Origin: Polydactylus sextarius
Lineage: Eukaryota; Chordata; Actinopteri; Polynemidae
NCBI GenBank assembly: GCA_016801845.1
Contig: CM028924.1
Span: 3,241,501 to 3,305,500, forward strand
DNA length: 64,000 nucleotides
Direction: 5' to 3'
Part shown: positions 35,321-46,800 of the stretch, piece after piece
Numbering within the stretch: the first letter of the stretch is position 1
How the letters are laid out: every line of letters begins with the position of its first letter
Notes under the pieces: generated by a model
What the model saw: only the letters and a program-made list of their open reading frames with translations
What the model was told of the DNA's origin: nothing
Databases searched by the model: none
Position numbers and translations under genes: made by a program

Positions 35321-38156
35321 ATGGGTGTCAGAAAACGGAGAGGGACACTGACAATATCACTGAGCACAGATCATGTACCAGTGTAAACATGGACGAGGTG
35401 GACGTTGCACGAAGAAGAACTGTTTTTTCATTTGGGTGTGTGTGTTTTTTCTGTGTCCTTGTTGTCTGAGCTTTTCTTTTCTCTGATAACCGACCGAACA
35501 TTTAAGTGTATAGTTCAGTTTCAACTCGCTCACTCGAGTTGTTATTGTTGTTATGTTGGATTCAGTTTGTCATTGTTTTATTTGCTGTAAAATTTTTAGG
35601 ATGGCTGTAGCTCAAACAAATAAAACTGCTTTGTTAGATTATGTGATAAAACATAAAGGCAGCAGCGAGCCGTCTTAGATTTCCTTTACGCGTATTCTCC
35701 TGTTGATGTTTGTATTATGGACCAAAATCCATGAAAAATATTGCACGACTACAGCAAATTCAGCCTCTACTCTTATATTTTTCAGTATTTCTTTTCTTTT
35801 ACAGTCTCACAATCATGGACACAAGTGACAAACTAATTGAACGCGCAGACACTTGATGCGGATAAAATGTTAAAACACACACACACACACACAGCAGAGT
35901 TCATGGGTCATTTTGTATCCAGATAACAGTGTGTATCACATATATGTATGTATATTTAATTCTGTGTATGTATAATTTATTCTGTTGACTCTCTTCTGCA
36001 GCATAACTTGCACATTAATGTTTTTAGACTTAAAAAAAAAAGTATTTTTTAGGCTCGTCTGAGTCCTCTTCCTGTTCAGAACTGCCCTGTTTTGTCACAT
36101 TCACTCTCCTTCGTGATTATTTGTGTTGCTTTCATGCAAATTTCCTGCCTGACATTCAAGAAAAGTGGAGGGTTTGATTTCTTTAATTGCGTTGACTTTA
36201 AAGATTCGTGAATCCTCGTGGCCTCGTGGTTGAGGCTCACGATGCAACTCAGTTTCTTCCACAGACTTTTATTTCACATCTGTCTCTTCCTCTCTCTGCT
36301 GGGTTTGTGAGCCACGCAGGCTGAAGTCCATTTCAGAGGGAGGAATATAACGTCAGTGTACCTAATGACATACCTTTCCAGAGTAATGAGCAGAGATTGC
36401 TTAAGCTTTAATCAGATGGCTGTTTAATTGTCCAATCGACCTGAAGAGGCACATGATGGAGTAACTTAATGACTATGATGAAGACTTATTGAAGCAGTAA
36501 ATGTTATCACCAGCAACAAGGCTGGAGAACTAAATTGGACAGAAGTGCCACTTCTCTCTTTCTTGAAGTTAATTCATATGGTGTCATGATTTTTGCTTCA
36601 TTACACAAATATGAGCTACTTAATGTGGATTTACACTGCAATGAATCTAATCTGGTGATGGTTAAGTTTTCTTTTTTTGGTTTTTCAGACTCTCGCAGCA
36701 ATGATTGACTCTAACAACCTCACTGCAGTTTCCAACACAGGTCATCGGTGAAATGATAGAAGATCCCACACTTCATCCGAATGTTTGGACCATTTCCTCT
36801 ACGTTGTCTCTCGATGCTAAAGCCTGAGTAGAAGCAGCTTCAGTCCTCTTTTCTGCCTCATTATACAATCAACAAATCATTCAACTCTTCTCAAGACAGA
36901 GTGAGTCTTCAATGTGAAAGACTTAAGTTAACTTCTTATCAATTACATCAGCCATTAAACACTCACGTTTGACAACAGGCAGAGTAGATGGTCACCTCAT
37001 CACACGGCTGCCAACATATTTTCATCTTTGTTGAGGAACTTTAGACTTTGACAACAACATCACCAGTGAAATTGCTGCTCTTTAGTTTATACTTTAGAGT
37101 TTCTTTTCCAAAATACCACGTTTTAGTAGCTCAAGAGCTTAATTAATCCACAACCATGTGGATAATTTCATCAAGTGGAATTAAACTGCACTGAGAAAAA
37201 GTAATCAACTGTGTTTTTTCTTTTCCTGTTTGACATAGTTTAAAAAATAACATTTCAATTGGAGATTGTATGACACCATTTTATATCAATCATGACTTAT
37301 ATGATATAACTTTCATATAACTTTTAGTAAAAACACACACTCACTGAAATAACTGATTTGAATTACACATTTATTTTTGTGTCGTTATAAATAAAAATGC
37401 CAGTATTTTTTATTGTAAATCTGATGCGGATACACAAAGTGACGCCAGTGTGGATGCTGCCGTCTCTGGTTGATCTGTTGTGGCTTCATGTTCAGACGAT
37501 CTCGTATCTGGTTTCACGAGAAAGAAGAAGAAGGGAAACATGGCACCGACTCTAATCTGTCAATATTTGCTCTAGAAATGACTCGGTTACAGTATGGTGT
37601 ATTATATGTGAGTGTGTGTGTGTGTGTGTTAAATCAGGAGGGAGGCAGTCAAAGCCATACATCAGCATTACCATCAAATCAATAAGGCTCTGTCTCCTGT
37701 TGCGAGGTGACTGAAGTACCATTATTACCAATAGTCTCCCCTGGATACTGACTGCTGTGGCACACATCATACATACATACATACATATATATATACACAC
37801 ACACACATACGCACACACGTCTTGTTATCTGTCTGTGTAAGTCAGTCGTCTCGTCCACTGTTTGTATGCAGATACACAACAAAGAAATCTTCTCTGTCTG
37901 TTCGTGGTCTGATTGTATCTACATTGATGCTCCAGCTTCACGTGATTCCCCTGATTGTGTTTGCATGTATACAGCAGAAATCATGTCAGGCTGCATTACG
38001 CCTGAGCGTGAGCGACTGTGGCAAATAGCTCCGGCTATATTTGCACTCAGGCTGCATTATGTATGTTAGTGTATATGCATATGTGTTCACAGCGCTGGGC
38101 GAGATGTCACGTTTGTAACTTTAAAAGCACAAGGAGAACAGAACAGGAGGAAAACG
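35321..38156. other. Non-coding stretch with short microsatellites
   Basis: Includes CA tracts at 35874-35893, TG at 37612-37630, and a compound CATA/TA/CA tract at about 37766-37808. A repeat-free patch at 36345-36490 (TTTAATCAGATGGC, GTTTAATTGTCC) could be regulatory. No gene seen. Confidence 0.55.
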
Positions 38157-38182
38157 AAAAAAAAAAAAAAAAAAAAAAAAAA
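38157..38182. repeat. Poly(A) tract (26 A)
   Basis: Uninterrupted 26-A run, longest A-run in the window, without an AATAAA hexamer just upstream. Confidence 0.96.
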
Positions 38183-40009
38183 CACGGCAGAAAACTGATT
38201 TTCCCCACACGTCTTCTGACTCAAATAATGCGAGATCAACGCAGATCAAATTCATTTGGTCTTTGAAAAATACTGTGTAATTAACTGCTGTAATTAGGGA
38301 TGACACATGACAGGTTGGAAGATGAAAAGGAAGAAGGGCGAAGTGGGCGTACGGCGAGAGAGAAGCAACATATAGAAAAGAGGCTGCGAGCAGGAAATGA
38401 ACACGAAGAAACGTCTGAACAGTTGTAACAGCCACTAATTACAGTGGTGCATCATTTATGCTGCTACTGTCTAAAAGCAGTAGCAGTTAAATGAAAATCT
38501 CCATAGATGTTAGATAAAATGTTAAATTTATGCATTTTGCAAACTTTAACACAAGGCGCATCGGAAAATTGACCTATTTGGCGTCTCTCTCTGCCACTCT
38601 TTCCCTCTGCTGTCATTTGATACCACAGTCCCAACAATAGAAGCTAGGTGATGTGGGAAAGGTGACCCTAATGGAAAAATCAAAATGCTGCTACAGTCTG
38701 TGGAAAAAAAGAGGGGAAAAAAATGCACTGGAGCCCGTGATGCAATTATTTCCATCTGGCCTTGATGATTGATGGGTGGAATAATGTGAGTTTATTTTTA
38801 TTTTTTATTTTTTCACTCTGACAACTGTACGAGAATAACTGCAAGGAAGAGGAAAGAAGTAGTCACCAGAAGTACAATTTAGAACAATTTTCAGCAAAAC
38901 TTTTACCTCCGTCTTGTCATCGTCATAATCATAATCATTATGTGCAGCATCTGTTTCCCATAAAAACTCAGCTCAGATGAACTTTCATTAAAGTTGCATG
39001 GTTACATAACACTAATGCATAAAAACTACAGCACATGTTGTGATGCTGAAGGTTTGTTGATGCATAGAAATTGTTTGTTTTGTTTATTATGAGAAAGAAA
39101 GTTAATAATTTATTGGTTAGTTTATCAATTAACAGTCTCTCGAATGACTTGTACAGTCAAATATAACAGCGGTAAAAGTTATAATTACTTTTAGAGAAAT
39201 GTTGACTCCAGAGCAACAACTAACGCTTTGTTTTCATTATTGATGAATCAGTTTTTTTCAATACAAGAGTAAACAAGCAATATTTTTTACCACAGTCTAG
39301 AGAGAGACAATTTACAATTGATCCATCAGTCATATATTTATGTACATGAACAGATATTTTCTGCAATGAGCAATCAAAAATGGTTAACCCTTTATTGCCA
39401 ACTGTGTAATATTATATATTTGATACTTGAATTTCTGAGACCTCTAAATTATCAAAATGATCAGCATTTATTAAATGAAAAAAAAATGAATATGAAATAT
39501 AAAATAATAAATAAACACAAATCATATATTTATGACATTATATTATACATATTGTATTATTATATATTTATATTATTTATTTTCATTGTATTTATGGTAA
39601 TTTGCTAGGTTTAATAAACATCTCAGATTAAAAAAAACTAGAATTTTCTGGCTGTTATTTTGATGTGTCAAGCACTAAAGGTTTAAAACGTTTGATAAGG
39701 AAAAATCACCAGTGAAGCTAATAATAATAATAATAATAATAATATACTATATGTTAATTGATTGAGTCTGTCCACCAGTCACTGCAGCTCATTTCAACTG
39801 TATGAATGATGTATGTATCAATGGTCACTTCAGAAGCTGCAGTATATACTGCTGCATCATAAATGTTTCTATTTATTATATTTTCATTTTTATACCATCT
39901 AGTCCTCGCAGAGATTTAATGTAGACTGTCCACCTCAAGAGAGAGGATCTTTTCATCAATAAACTGGAGTGAAGCAGAAATCCACTATCAGCTCTATTTT
40001 TAAACTACA
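38183..40009. other. Non-coding stretch, very AT-rich
   Basis: Includes a (TAA)9 tract at about 39719-39745 and a strongly AT-rich stretch at 39460-39600. No gene seen. Confidence 0.6.
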
Positions 40010-40195
40010 TAGAGCCAGGCATGTACACACTCCACTCATTGTTCCTGTCTCCATCTGCGGCGCACAATAGCATCCAATAGTTATCCCAGCTAAATTACAC
40101 TCTATTTACAGCTGAAGATTGCAGTGGCCTGATTACAAAGTCCAATGAAGCTATAACACGAGGTTATAGTGATAAAAGCATCTACATATTAGCAT
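40010..40195. promoter_or_regulatory. Candidate cis-regulatory patch
   Basis: Repeat-free sequence with CACAATAGCATCCAATAG, GCTAAATTACACTC, GCCTGATTACAAAG and ATATTAGCATTAAG. Weak call from composition and motif content only. Confidence 0.2.
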
Positions 40196-40217
40196 TAAGA
40201 AAGTCCCTGCGTCTTTA

Positions 40218-40238
40218 TTTTTTTTTTTTTTTTTTTTT
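40218..40238. repeat. Poly(T) tract (21 T)
   Basis: Uninterrupted run of 21 T. Confidence 0.95.
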
Positions 40239-40535
40239 GGGATGACAGCGGCTCAGTGTTGTTGCAACATGCAGAGACTGTATCCGAGATGTGTGACACA
40301 AAGAGAGAGAAAGATGTGAAAAGTCTCCTATTTCTGTACCATGGCTGACTCATCAGTTGTGTGAGCATTTAGCCGGGGAGCAGAAACTGTCAGAGAGATC
40401 TCCAATGAGAGTTTGCTCCATGAGGAGGGGGTTGGGTTTAGTTCCATTATTTCTTGAAACGGTGTGATCACGCTCATTGACTGATCTGCAAACAGTATCT
40501 CTCTCCCTCTCATGCGCACACACATGCACACGGTC

Positions 40536-40758
40536 TGGTTTCCATAACTTCAGGGGACATTTCATTGACTTGCATTCACTTCCTGGAGACTTTCTAGAGA
40601 TCTCAATTGTTGCTTCTAATGTGTCTAACCTTTATCTAAACCTGATCATAACTTTGACCAAATCTAAAGTCGCATCTTTATCTTATTTTTTTATTTTGTA
40701 CATTATGGGGACCTGATTTAAGTCCCCACAATGTAAGGTATACCTAAACCACACACAC
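40536..40758 (+). mobile_element. Dispersed repeat copy A, ending in a CA tract
   Basis: Begins with CCATAACTTCAGGGGACATTTC and ends with AGTCCCCACAATGTAAGGTATACCTAAACC followed by CACACA. The start and end are recognisably the same as in the copy at 57841-58049, and the whole follows a teleost repeat type I recall ('...CCCCACAATGT...' before CA repeats). Middle part is diverged. Non-coding. Confidence 0.7.
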
Positions 40759-41043
40759 AGAGAGAGACAGAGACAGAGAATAAAACATCATTACCAAATG
40801 CAAATAAATGTGTTGATGAAAATTCATGCGCAAAAGTTCAAACACTTAAAGTGATAAAAAATGTATCGTGTACACACATGTAGGAGTGTATGGAGATAAA
40901 TGTTTCTCTGCATAGTTGGGTGTGACAGACAAGTATCACAAAGAAATTCTGAGGAAAAGATAAAGAAATCTTAAAAATACAAAGAAAACTCGGTTCATGT
41001 TTTGAACCACAGGTGTGCTATATTTTCTTCCTTAACTAAAATG
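40759..41043. other. Non-coding stretch, no gene seen
   Basis: Short AGAGACAG repeats just after the CA tract; otherwise AT-rich and featureless. Confidence 0.6.
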
Positions 41044-41115
41044 GTGATTGGTACCTCTGTCTAATCTGCCCAGTAAATGAAGATGTTAGCTTAGCATAAG
41101 GACTGGAAACGGATG
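41044..41115 (+). mobile_element. Degenerate teleost dispersed repeat ('TTAGCTTAGCATAA' type)
   Basis: Phrases 'GATTGGTACCTCTGTCTAATCTG', 'CAGTAAATGAAGATGTTAGCTTAGCATAAGGACTGGAAACGG' correspond to the same repeat type as 10981-11082 and 46060-46150. Diverged and short. Confidence 0.6.
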
Positions 41116-41812
41116 TAAAAACTATAACTGTAAACTTCCCAGGTATCTAAGATCGTGGCTTTTGTTTCTTTGCACCTCTAATTTGAACCACATAGACACA
41201 TCCTTCTAAAACTTTTCCAAAATTGGAAGAAATTTGACCTGTAATGATTTTGATAACGGTTTTGTTTTCTTCTCCCAGCTAACACAGCCAGTGAAAGAAC
41301 AACTGTCATTTCTAACCTTTGCATCTCCTACATGATATGAAGATATTAATAATAAAGCTTATTGTCAACCTAAATTTAAGAAGAACACACAAAATAATAA
41401 AAATTAAAAAAGCATCCCTGCTATGGTAGTGTAGCTATACACATATACAGCATCTAAACAGGGTTGTAGTGATATAATAACACAAAGGGACGGGGTGGAT
41501 CCTCACATAACTACTTCATGCTCTGGCTGCCATTAATTTGACTTCTTTTGATTAATATTAATAGAGAATCAACATTTATACAAGCAGAAATGAGCTCCTA
41601 ATAGAGACCAAAGAGCATAATGTATCAGACGGCTTCACAATAAAAAACATTTGGTGTCAAGTTAAAATTCAAATCTTAATCTGGCAGACTGACAAATGTT
41701 TTGTTTCATGAGACTAGATTATCACCAGTAGTTCCAGCACAGTCTATGATCTGCTCCATTTATTGTCATCATGCTCTGAGGAATGATTTGCTTAGCAGGA
41801 CTTAGAGAGACA

Positions 41813-41813
<1 letters not shown>
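41116..41813. other. Non-coding stretch, no gene seen
   Basis: AT-rich. A patch at 41480-41640 with GATTAATATTAATAGAG and CCATTAATTTGAC could be regulatory; weak. Confidence 0.55.
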
Positions 41814-41874
<61 letters not shown>

Positions 41875-41884
41875 GACAGACAGA
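41814..41884. repeat. Compound (CA)28(GACA)n microsatellite
   Basis: A 57-bp CA tract (41814-41870) passes directly into three to four GACA units (41871-41884). Confidence 0.97.
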
Positions 41885-43179
41885 CGGCAGAGATCAGCAG
41901 ATGCAGAGGGAGAAAGAGAGAAAGAGCATCTGTCTACTTCGCTCCCGGTGGAGGAATGTTTGTCACCACAAGCTGCTCAATACGAAAGTAGCAGCTAATT
42001 ATATTTAACGTTAAAATGAAGCATATGTTAAGATTACGTTTCAACTCCGCCTTCAGAGGCAGCGACAGACGCAATGGCAGAGAGGAAATCAGTCATGGTC
42101 CGTTTGACCCGGCAACTCAAAGTTCACCTGCGCTGCAGTTTCCAGTTCTGGCTCAGGAACAAGTTGGTTTAAATTTAACCATGAAGCTAAATAATATTTT
42201 AAACTATCTCTGGCTACAGGAAGGACATTAATTCTTCAGCTAAAAAATATCCAACATTCATATTTCGAATTTTTGTTTTGTTTTCTTAAATAAATGTATT
42301 AAACTGGAACACGTCAGGTACTAAAGGTGATTAACATATTATGTTAACTGCTCGTTTTGAGCACAAGACAATTAGTCTGACTAATAGATTGTTAGCTGGC
42401 GTATAAATACAGCAACTGTTGATTAAACAATTTACAAAGCACTAACTCTCCATCAGATACAGCCATTACAAAGTGAATACGAGAAGCACTACAAGGCGTT
42501 AATTGAGATGCACAAGCAGCGACTACAAGAGACACACAGGGAGTCAGAGGAAGCGTGGAGACCCCCGGTTATTAGAAGCACAGACAGAGAAATTATGTAT
42601 TCATGTGTTGAGACCTCTGGCATTTTATATGAAATTAAACTTTTGACATTTTAAAAGTATGAGAAGTTGATACAGATACAGCGTGACAGAGGGTGGATAC
42701 AGTGCATTTATCTTGTGACTGTTTCAGACTTTAAATTTCTGTGAAATGGAAATAAGTAGTGTGGTCGTCTTCTACTTTTATTTAAGACGTGCGGTTTTGA
42801 ATGAGGACGTTTTGTTAGAAAATGTATCTCGGACACTAAAAATCACAGTTTGAGTGAAAAAAACACATCGGTTAAAGGTAGAAAATGAGGTGAATACAGA
42901 AGAGTCAACAACTGGTGCTCAGATTCAACATAGGACCATGGAGAGTTGAATATTTGAGAGGAAGTTGGTTAACAGTCAAGCGTTGTGAAGACACAGAAGT
43001 CACAGCAATAATTTAAAATATTGTGATGTAAGAGTAATTTATGTTGCAAGTTAACTGTAACTATAAAATTACTGTAACATGAACAGTATCCTGCAGGCGC
43101 CTGACGTGGTTTTACACTGACTGATGTTTCCTGATGGATTCTCAACACCACACACTGGAACTTGTTATGACGGGCTGTC
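41885..43179. other. Non-coding stretch, no gene seen
   Basis: Mixed DNA; nothing recognised. Confidence 0.6.
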
Positions 43180-43320
43180 CAATTAAAGATTAAATGAGGT
43201 CAAAAGAGCATAGAGAACAATTACAATTAAGAGAGTAATTTTAATTTGGATGAGACACTGGCTGCTGAAGAGACACTGAACAAACAGCCATAATTACTCT
43301 CAAGAGAATATGGTCACAAA
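43180..43320. promoter_or_regulatory. Candidate cis-regulatory patch with a 10-bp inverted repeat
   Basis: GAGAGTAATT (43231-43240) and AATTACTCTC (43292-43301) are exact reverse complements 51 bp apart, and TAATTA lies at 43291-43296. The area is rich in AATTA-type cores. Candidate paired homeodomain sites or enhancer; conservation not known. Confidence 0.25.
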
Positions 43321-46059
43321 CAAAAACAGCCATAAAAAAACAATGACAGAGGGAAAAAAGATCCCCCTTTAAAAATGTGCTTTAGTTTTTGATTCCTCAT
43401 CCTTAATCAGTATTTCTTAATGCTCTTTGAGCTTTGTCTTCTCCTCTGTCATCTTTCTTTTCCTTTCTCGTCTCCCTCCTGTTTTATGCGGTTATTATTT
43501 TTTTGTTACTTCAACGTTGCGTTCACTGTGTTCACCTCCGTCGCTGCTCGTCCAGTCGACCTCTGCTCATGTGTGGGTGTTTGTACAACCTCTGATCCTC
43601 GATGATCAATTCACACCTCATAGTTCACACTTAACCATGTGCTGCTCTTTAGCAGTTTACTTTCACTATTCTATAGTGAAGTATTTTTTTTTTTTAGATA
43701 ATTTAAGTGTTTACAGCCACTTCATACACAAAAACCTTCAGTTTTAATGTTGGGAGCAAAGTGTAATTAAACGGCTTGTACATTTCAGGCTGCATGCTTA
43801 AGCACCTCTACGTCAGCAGTTCAACAGTCTTTTTTCTATTTTTTCTATTTTTTTTTTTACACCAGCATCTAGATTGAAAGTATGTTGTTTTAACAATATA
43901 ACAAATAGTTGTTACATAATATAAATGAACTTTATAACTGCAGTTTGTTTCAGTCCGCTCCTGCACAGCAAACTTCTTCCTCGTTCACGATGCTTTAACA
44001 CGAATCTAATGCTTTTCTTTCCCCAGCGCCGTCAACTGTTAAAGCTATTAATAGTCCGTGTCTCTGGGTCGTATAGGAGGAAGGGGATGAAGGCAGAGGA
44101 TGGACAGCATTAGCAAGGAGGATGGAGGAGCCAGCTGCATTTAACATTAGAGCTTCTCCGCTCCCGAGGGTCTCAACGAAATCACTCACATGGGCCGTGA
44201 AATAAGCAATCTGCAGGGGATCTTTGGAGGCCTCGAGCTTCCACTGACGCTCTGTTTTCAGACTGGGGGGGGGCATTTTAGACAAGCAGCCGGAACAGGC
44301 TGAGATGATAAGTTGTTGTCTCATGTATTGGCTCCACAACATGGTCACCAATCTTTCAGGGTGTATTCTGTCACCCCATTTAGCCTCACCACATGGGTCC
44401 CTTTTAGAAGTAATGAAGAAAGATAAAAAGATTCATGTGCTGCTATGACACCAACACAATGTTTTCTTTTCTTTAGGCACACATTTGATTGATGAAATAA
44501 AGGTAAACCGCAGGGTTTCCTCAGAGTAGATAAATGTACAATATCTATAGCTCCCTGTGCCCACACCAGATGACAGTCTCACCTCAGGATATTCAAGACA
44601 ACGTCCCCGATCTGCAGGGAGATGACACCATTACTTGCCTACTGGAGAGAGAGGGAGGGGGGGAGCAAAGAGGGAAAACTGGAATTTAATCTCCTTTTAA
44701 AGCCTGGTGAGTCACCCTAGCATGAGTGTTTGTTGTTTGTTTTTTTTTATTCCTGAGTGAGATGCACAACCCACTGGGAGCAAGAAAAGCCCATTCTGAC
44801 CTTTTACTAAAAAGACATGCCTCTTGGTTTTGCTTTTGCCTCTGGTGCATTCACACAGTCAAAATAGACCCGGACCCTCCCAGTCATTCCCCTTCTTCTT
44901 TTCTTCATCACAGGCAACAAAAATGTTTCAGGAAGAAAAAAAAAGGACAATAAAGAAATGGAATTTCCTTTTGCTCGCTGACTGTTGTGACAGCCAATTT
45001 TGTATTTTTATTTTCTTTTGCTGCTGCATACTAAAGAGTCAGGATGGGAAAACATGAAAGCTAAAGGGCTGCTGGTTAGATAGACTGTACAAAAAATACA
45101 TATTTAAAATATACATAACTTTACAGTTTAGAAAACATCTCCGGTTAAAATAAGACATTTTACTGAAAACTGAAAGAATTTCATTTGTTGCTTCCAAGTG
45201 AGTGAACAAACAATCACAGAGCAGTGATAATCATCCATCAAACACTCCGGTCAAGCAAAGGATGTAATTCTCTTCCCCTATTTAGCACTTCACCCTTCAC
45301 TTCTCTTGGCTGCACATTTGCCAATAAATCCACGTTAAGTTCACTTACGGCAACATCCTGTTAAAAAAAATGCTCAAAAGAGAAGAGAGAGGGTTTGAGA
45401 GTGTGCTGTTGTGTTTGTGTTGGATTAAGACTACACAAGTCAACCACTGTTGTTGACCTGTGTTGCAGGCGAGGTATCTTATCTGCAGCAGGAAGAGCAG
45501 CTCCACTGATCTATTGCATTGTTTGCTCGCCATATCAATTTAATTAAATGTCATTGATTTCACAGACTCACTCTCTCTTTGGTTCTTCTTTGTGTTCAGG
45601 TCCCATCTGACTCGAGCTAAGTCCTTCTCAAACAGCACCAAGCCCGGTACACAGTTCAGAAGCTTCTCACCATCAGTGTCAGTGTCCTTTGGCTGTTTAT
45701 CCTCCACAGTTCTGACTTACTTCCAGTGTAGATAGAACATTTTAATGTCATGTGGTCAAATTAGCAGGAAGTGACTGGTTTTGGTGACCTGTGATGACCG
45801 TTCCCCTGGTGCTACAATACATGTTTGGAGTTTAACTGGACCCTCCTTTGTTCTGAACCTCTTCGGCACAAATTCGCACAAAGACTGGAAACGGAACAGA
45901 TAATAGCCGTCCTCCATCAGAGGAAGAGCGAGATTACACCTTTTAACAATCGTCTCATTTATATTCTGTGTCCATCCAGCAAACCAGTCACCTGCACATC
46001 CAAGAATCACCTGGCTTTTGTTCAGCGCTAAAGACACAGTAGCTCCAATTTGCTCACTG
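43321..46059. other. Non-coding stretch, no gene seen
   Basis: Includes T-runs, a G9 run near 44264-44272, and a slightly GC-richer patch at 44020-44330 with an acceptor-like CTTTCCCCAG near 44026 but no matching exon. No recognisable product in any frame. Confidence 0.5.
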
Positions 46060-46150
46060 AAAGAATAGTTTGAAATTTGGGAAAATACACTTATTTGATT
46101 TTTCTTGCTGAGACTTAGATGACAGGGTTGATACCACTGTGTAATCTGAG
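46060..46150 (+). mobile_element. Degenerate teleost dispersed repeat ('GAATAGTTTGAAATTTGGG' type)
   Basis: Phrases 'AAAGAATAGTTTGAAATTTGGGAAAATACAC', 'TTTCTTGCTGAGACTTAGATGACAGGGTTGATACCACTGTG' correspond to the beginning of the repeat whose later part is seen at 10981-11082 and 41044-41115. Recognised from memory of teleost sequences. Non-coding. Confidence 0.7.
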
Positions 46151-46655
46151 ATCAGCAAATACATTGGATTTGGAGTTGATCTACCTAAACTACAGGTGTT
46201 TCTCCTCCACTGCGTGAAACACTATCTACTGAAGAAATATTTCGATTCATCCTCCTACACATATATCAAAAGTTCATTCTAAGATTTGTAACACAGACAT
46301 GTCTGACTGCTCCTCCTCAAAAGAAAACCACAGACTTGATTTCCTTCTATTTCAGCAGCAGCAGCACCATTGACTCAATGTCTGCCCAGAGAAAATGCAA
46401 CAAGTGGTGCTAATGTTGTAAATTTCTTTGTTCTAGGCTCCATGACCAAGGCCAGAGGCAAGACGATCTCCTCCATCGAAGGGAAGGATTGAGTCGTGGT
46501 TTACAGAGTGTGAGAGCACACTGCAGGGGGAGTCATGTATTCATGACATTTTAGATTTTCAGTGTTGGTGTGTCATTTCTGTATTTTAACTCGTAGCAAT
46601 CCCGCAATCACACAGTTCTCTCTCCTTCCAAATGCAATTCAGGCTGAATCGTGGT
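46151..46655. other. Non-coding stretch, no gene seen
   Basis: Includes a (CAG)4 patch near 46355. Nothing else recognised. Confidence 0.6.
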
Positions 46656-46800
46656 TGGAGGGCATTTGAAATGAACTCCTCAGAGGCCCTGCTTAGGAAA
46701 TGAAATTGCTTTGACTATGGCCCTTTGTCACGTAGCTCCGCAGTGCATATTAATGATTAGCGGCACGTGGTGACACACTGCGCTGCAGGATTCACAGCAG
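46656..46800. promoter_or_regulatory. Candidate cis-regulatory element with POU-like, SOX-like and E-box motifs
   Basis: TGCATATTAATGATTAG (46744-46760) carries a POU/octamer-like TGCATATTAAT and a homeodomain GATTA. A CACGTG E-box lies 4 bp further (46764-46769), and CCCTTTGTCACG near 46721 is SOX-like. Dense mixed sites without simple repeats suggest an enhancer. Not provable without comparison. Confidence 0.3.

Noticed and set aside
36689..36740. Segment between a strong TTTTTCAG acceptor-like site and ACAG/GTCATC
   Set aside because: The donor is weak, length 52 is not a multiple of three, and no family is recognised; T-rich tracts followed by AG are frequent in this AT-rich window.
43995..44351. 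118-codon minus-strand frame with somewhat protein-like composition
   Set aside because: No recognisable domain, no paired splice signals, no start context; may be a regulatory patch instead.
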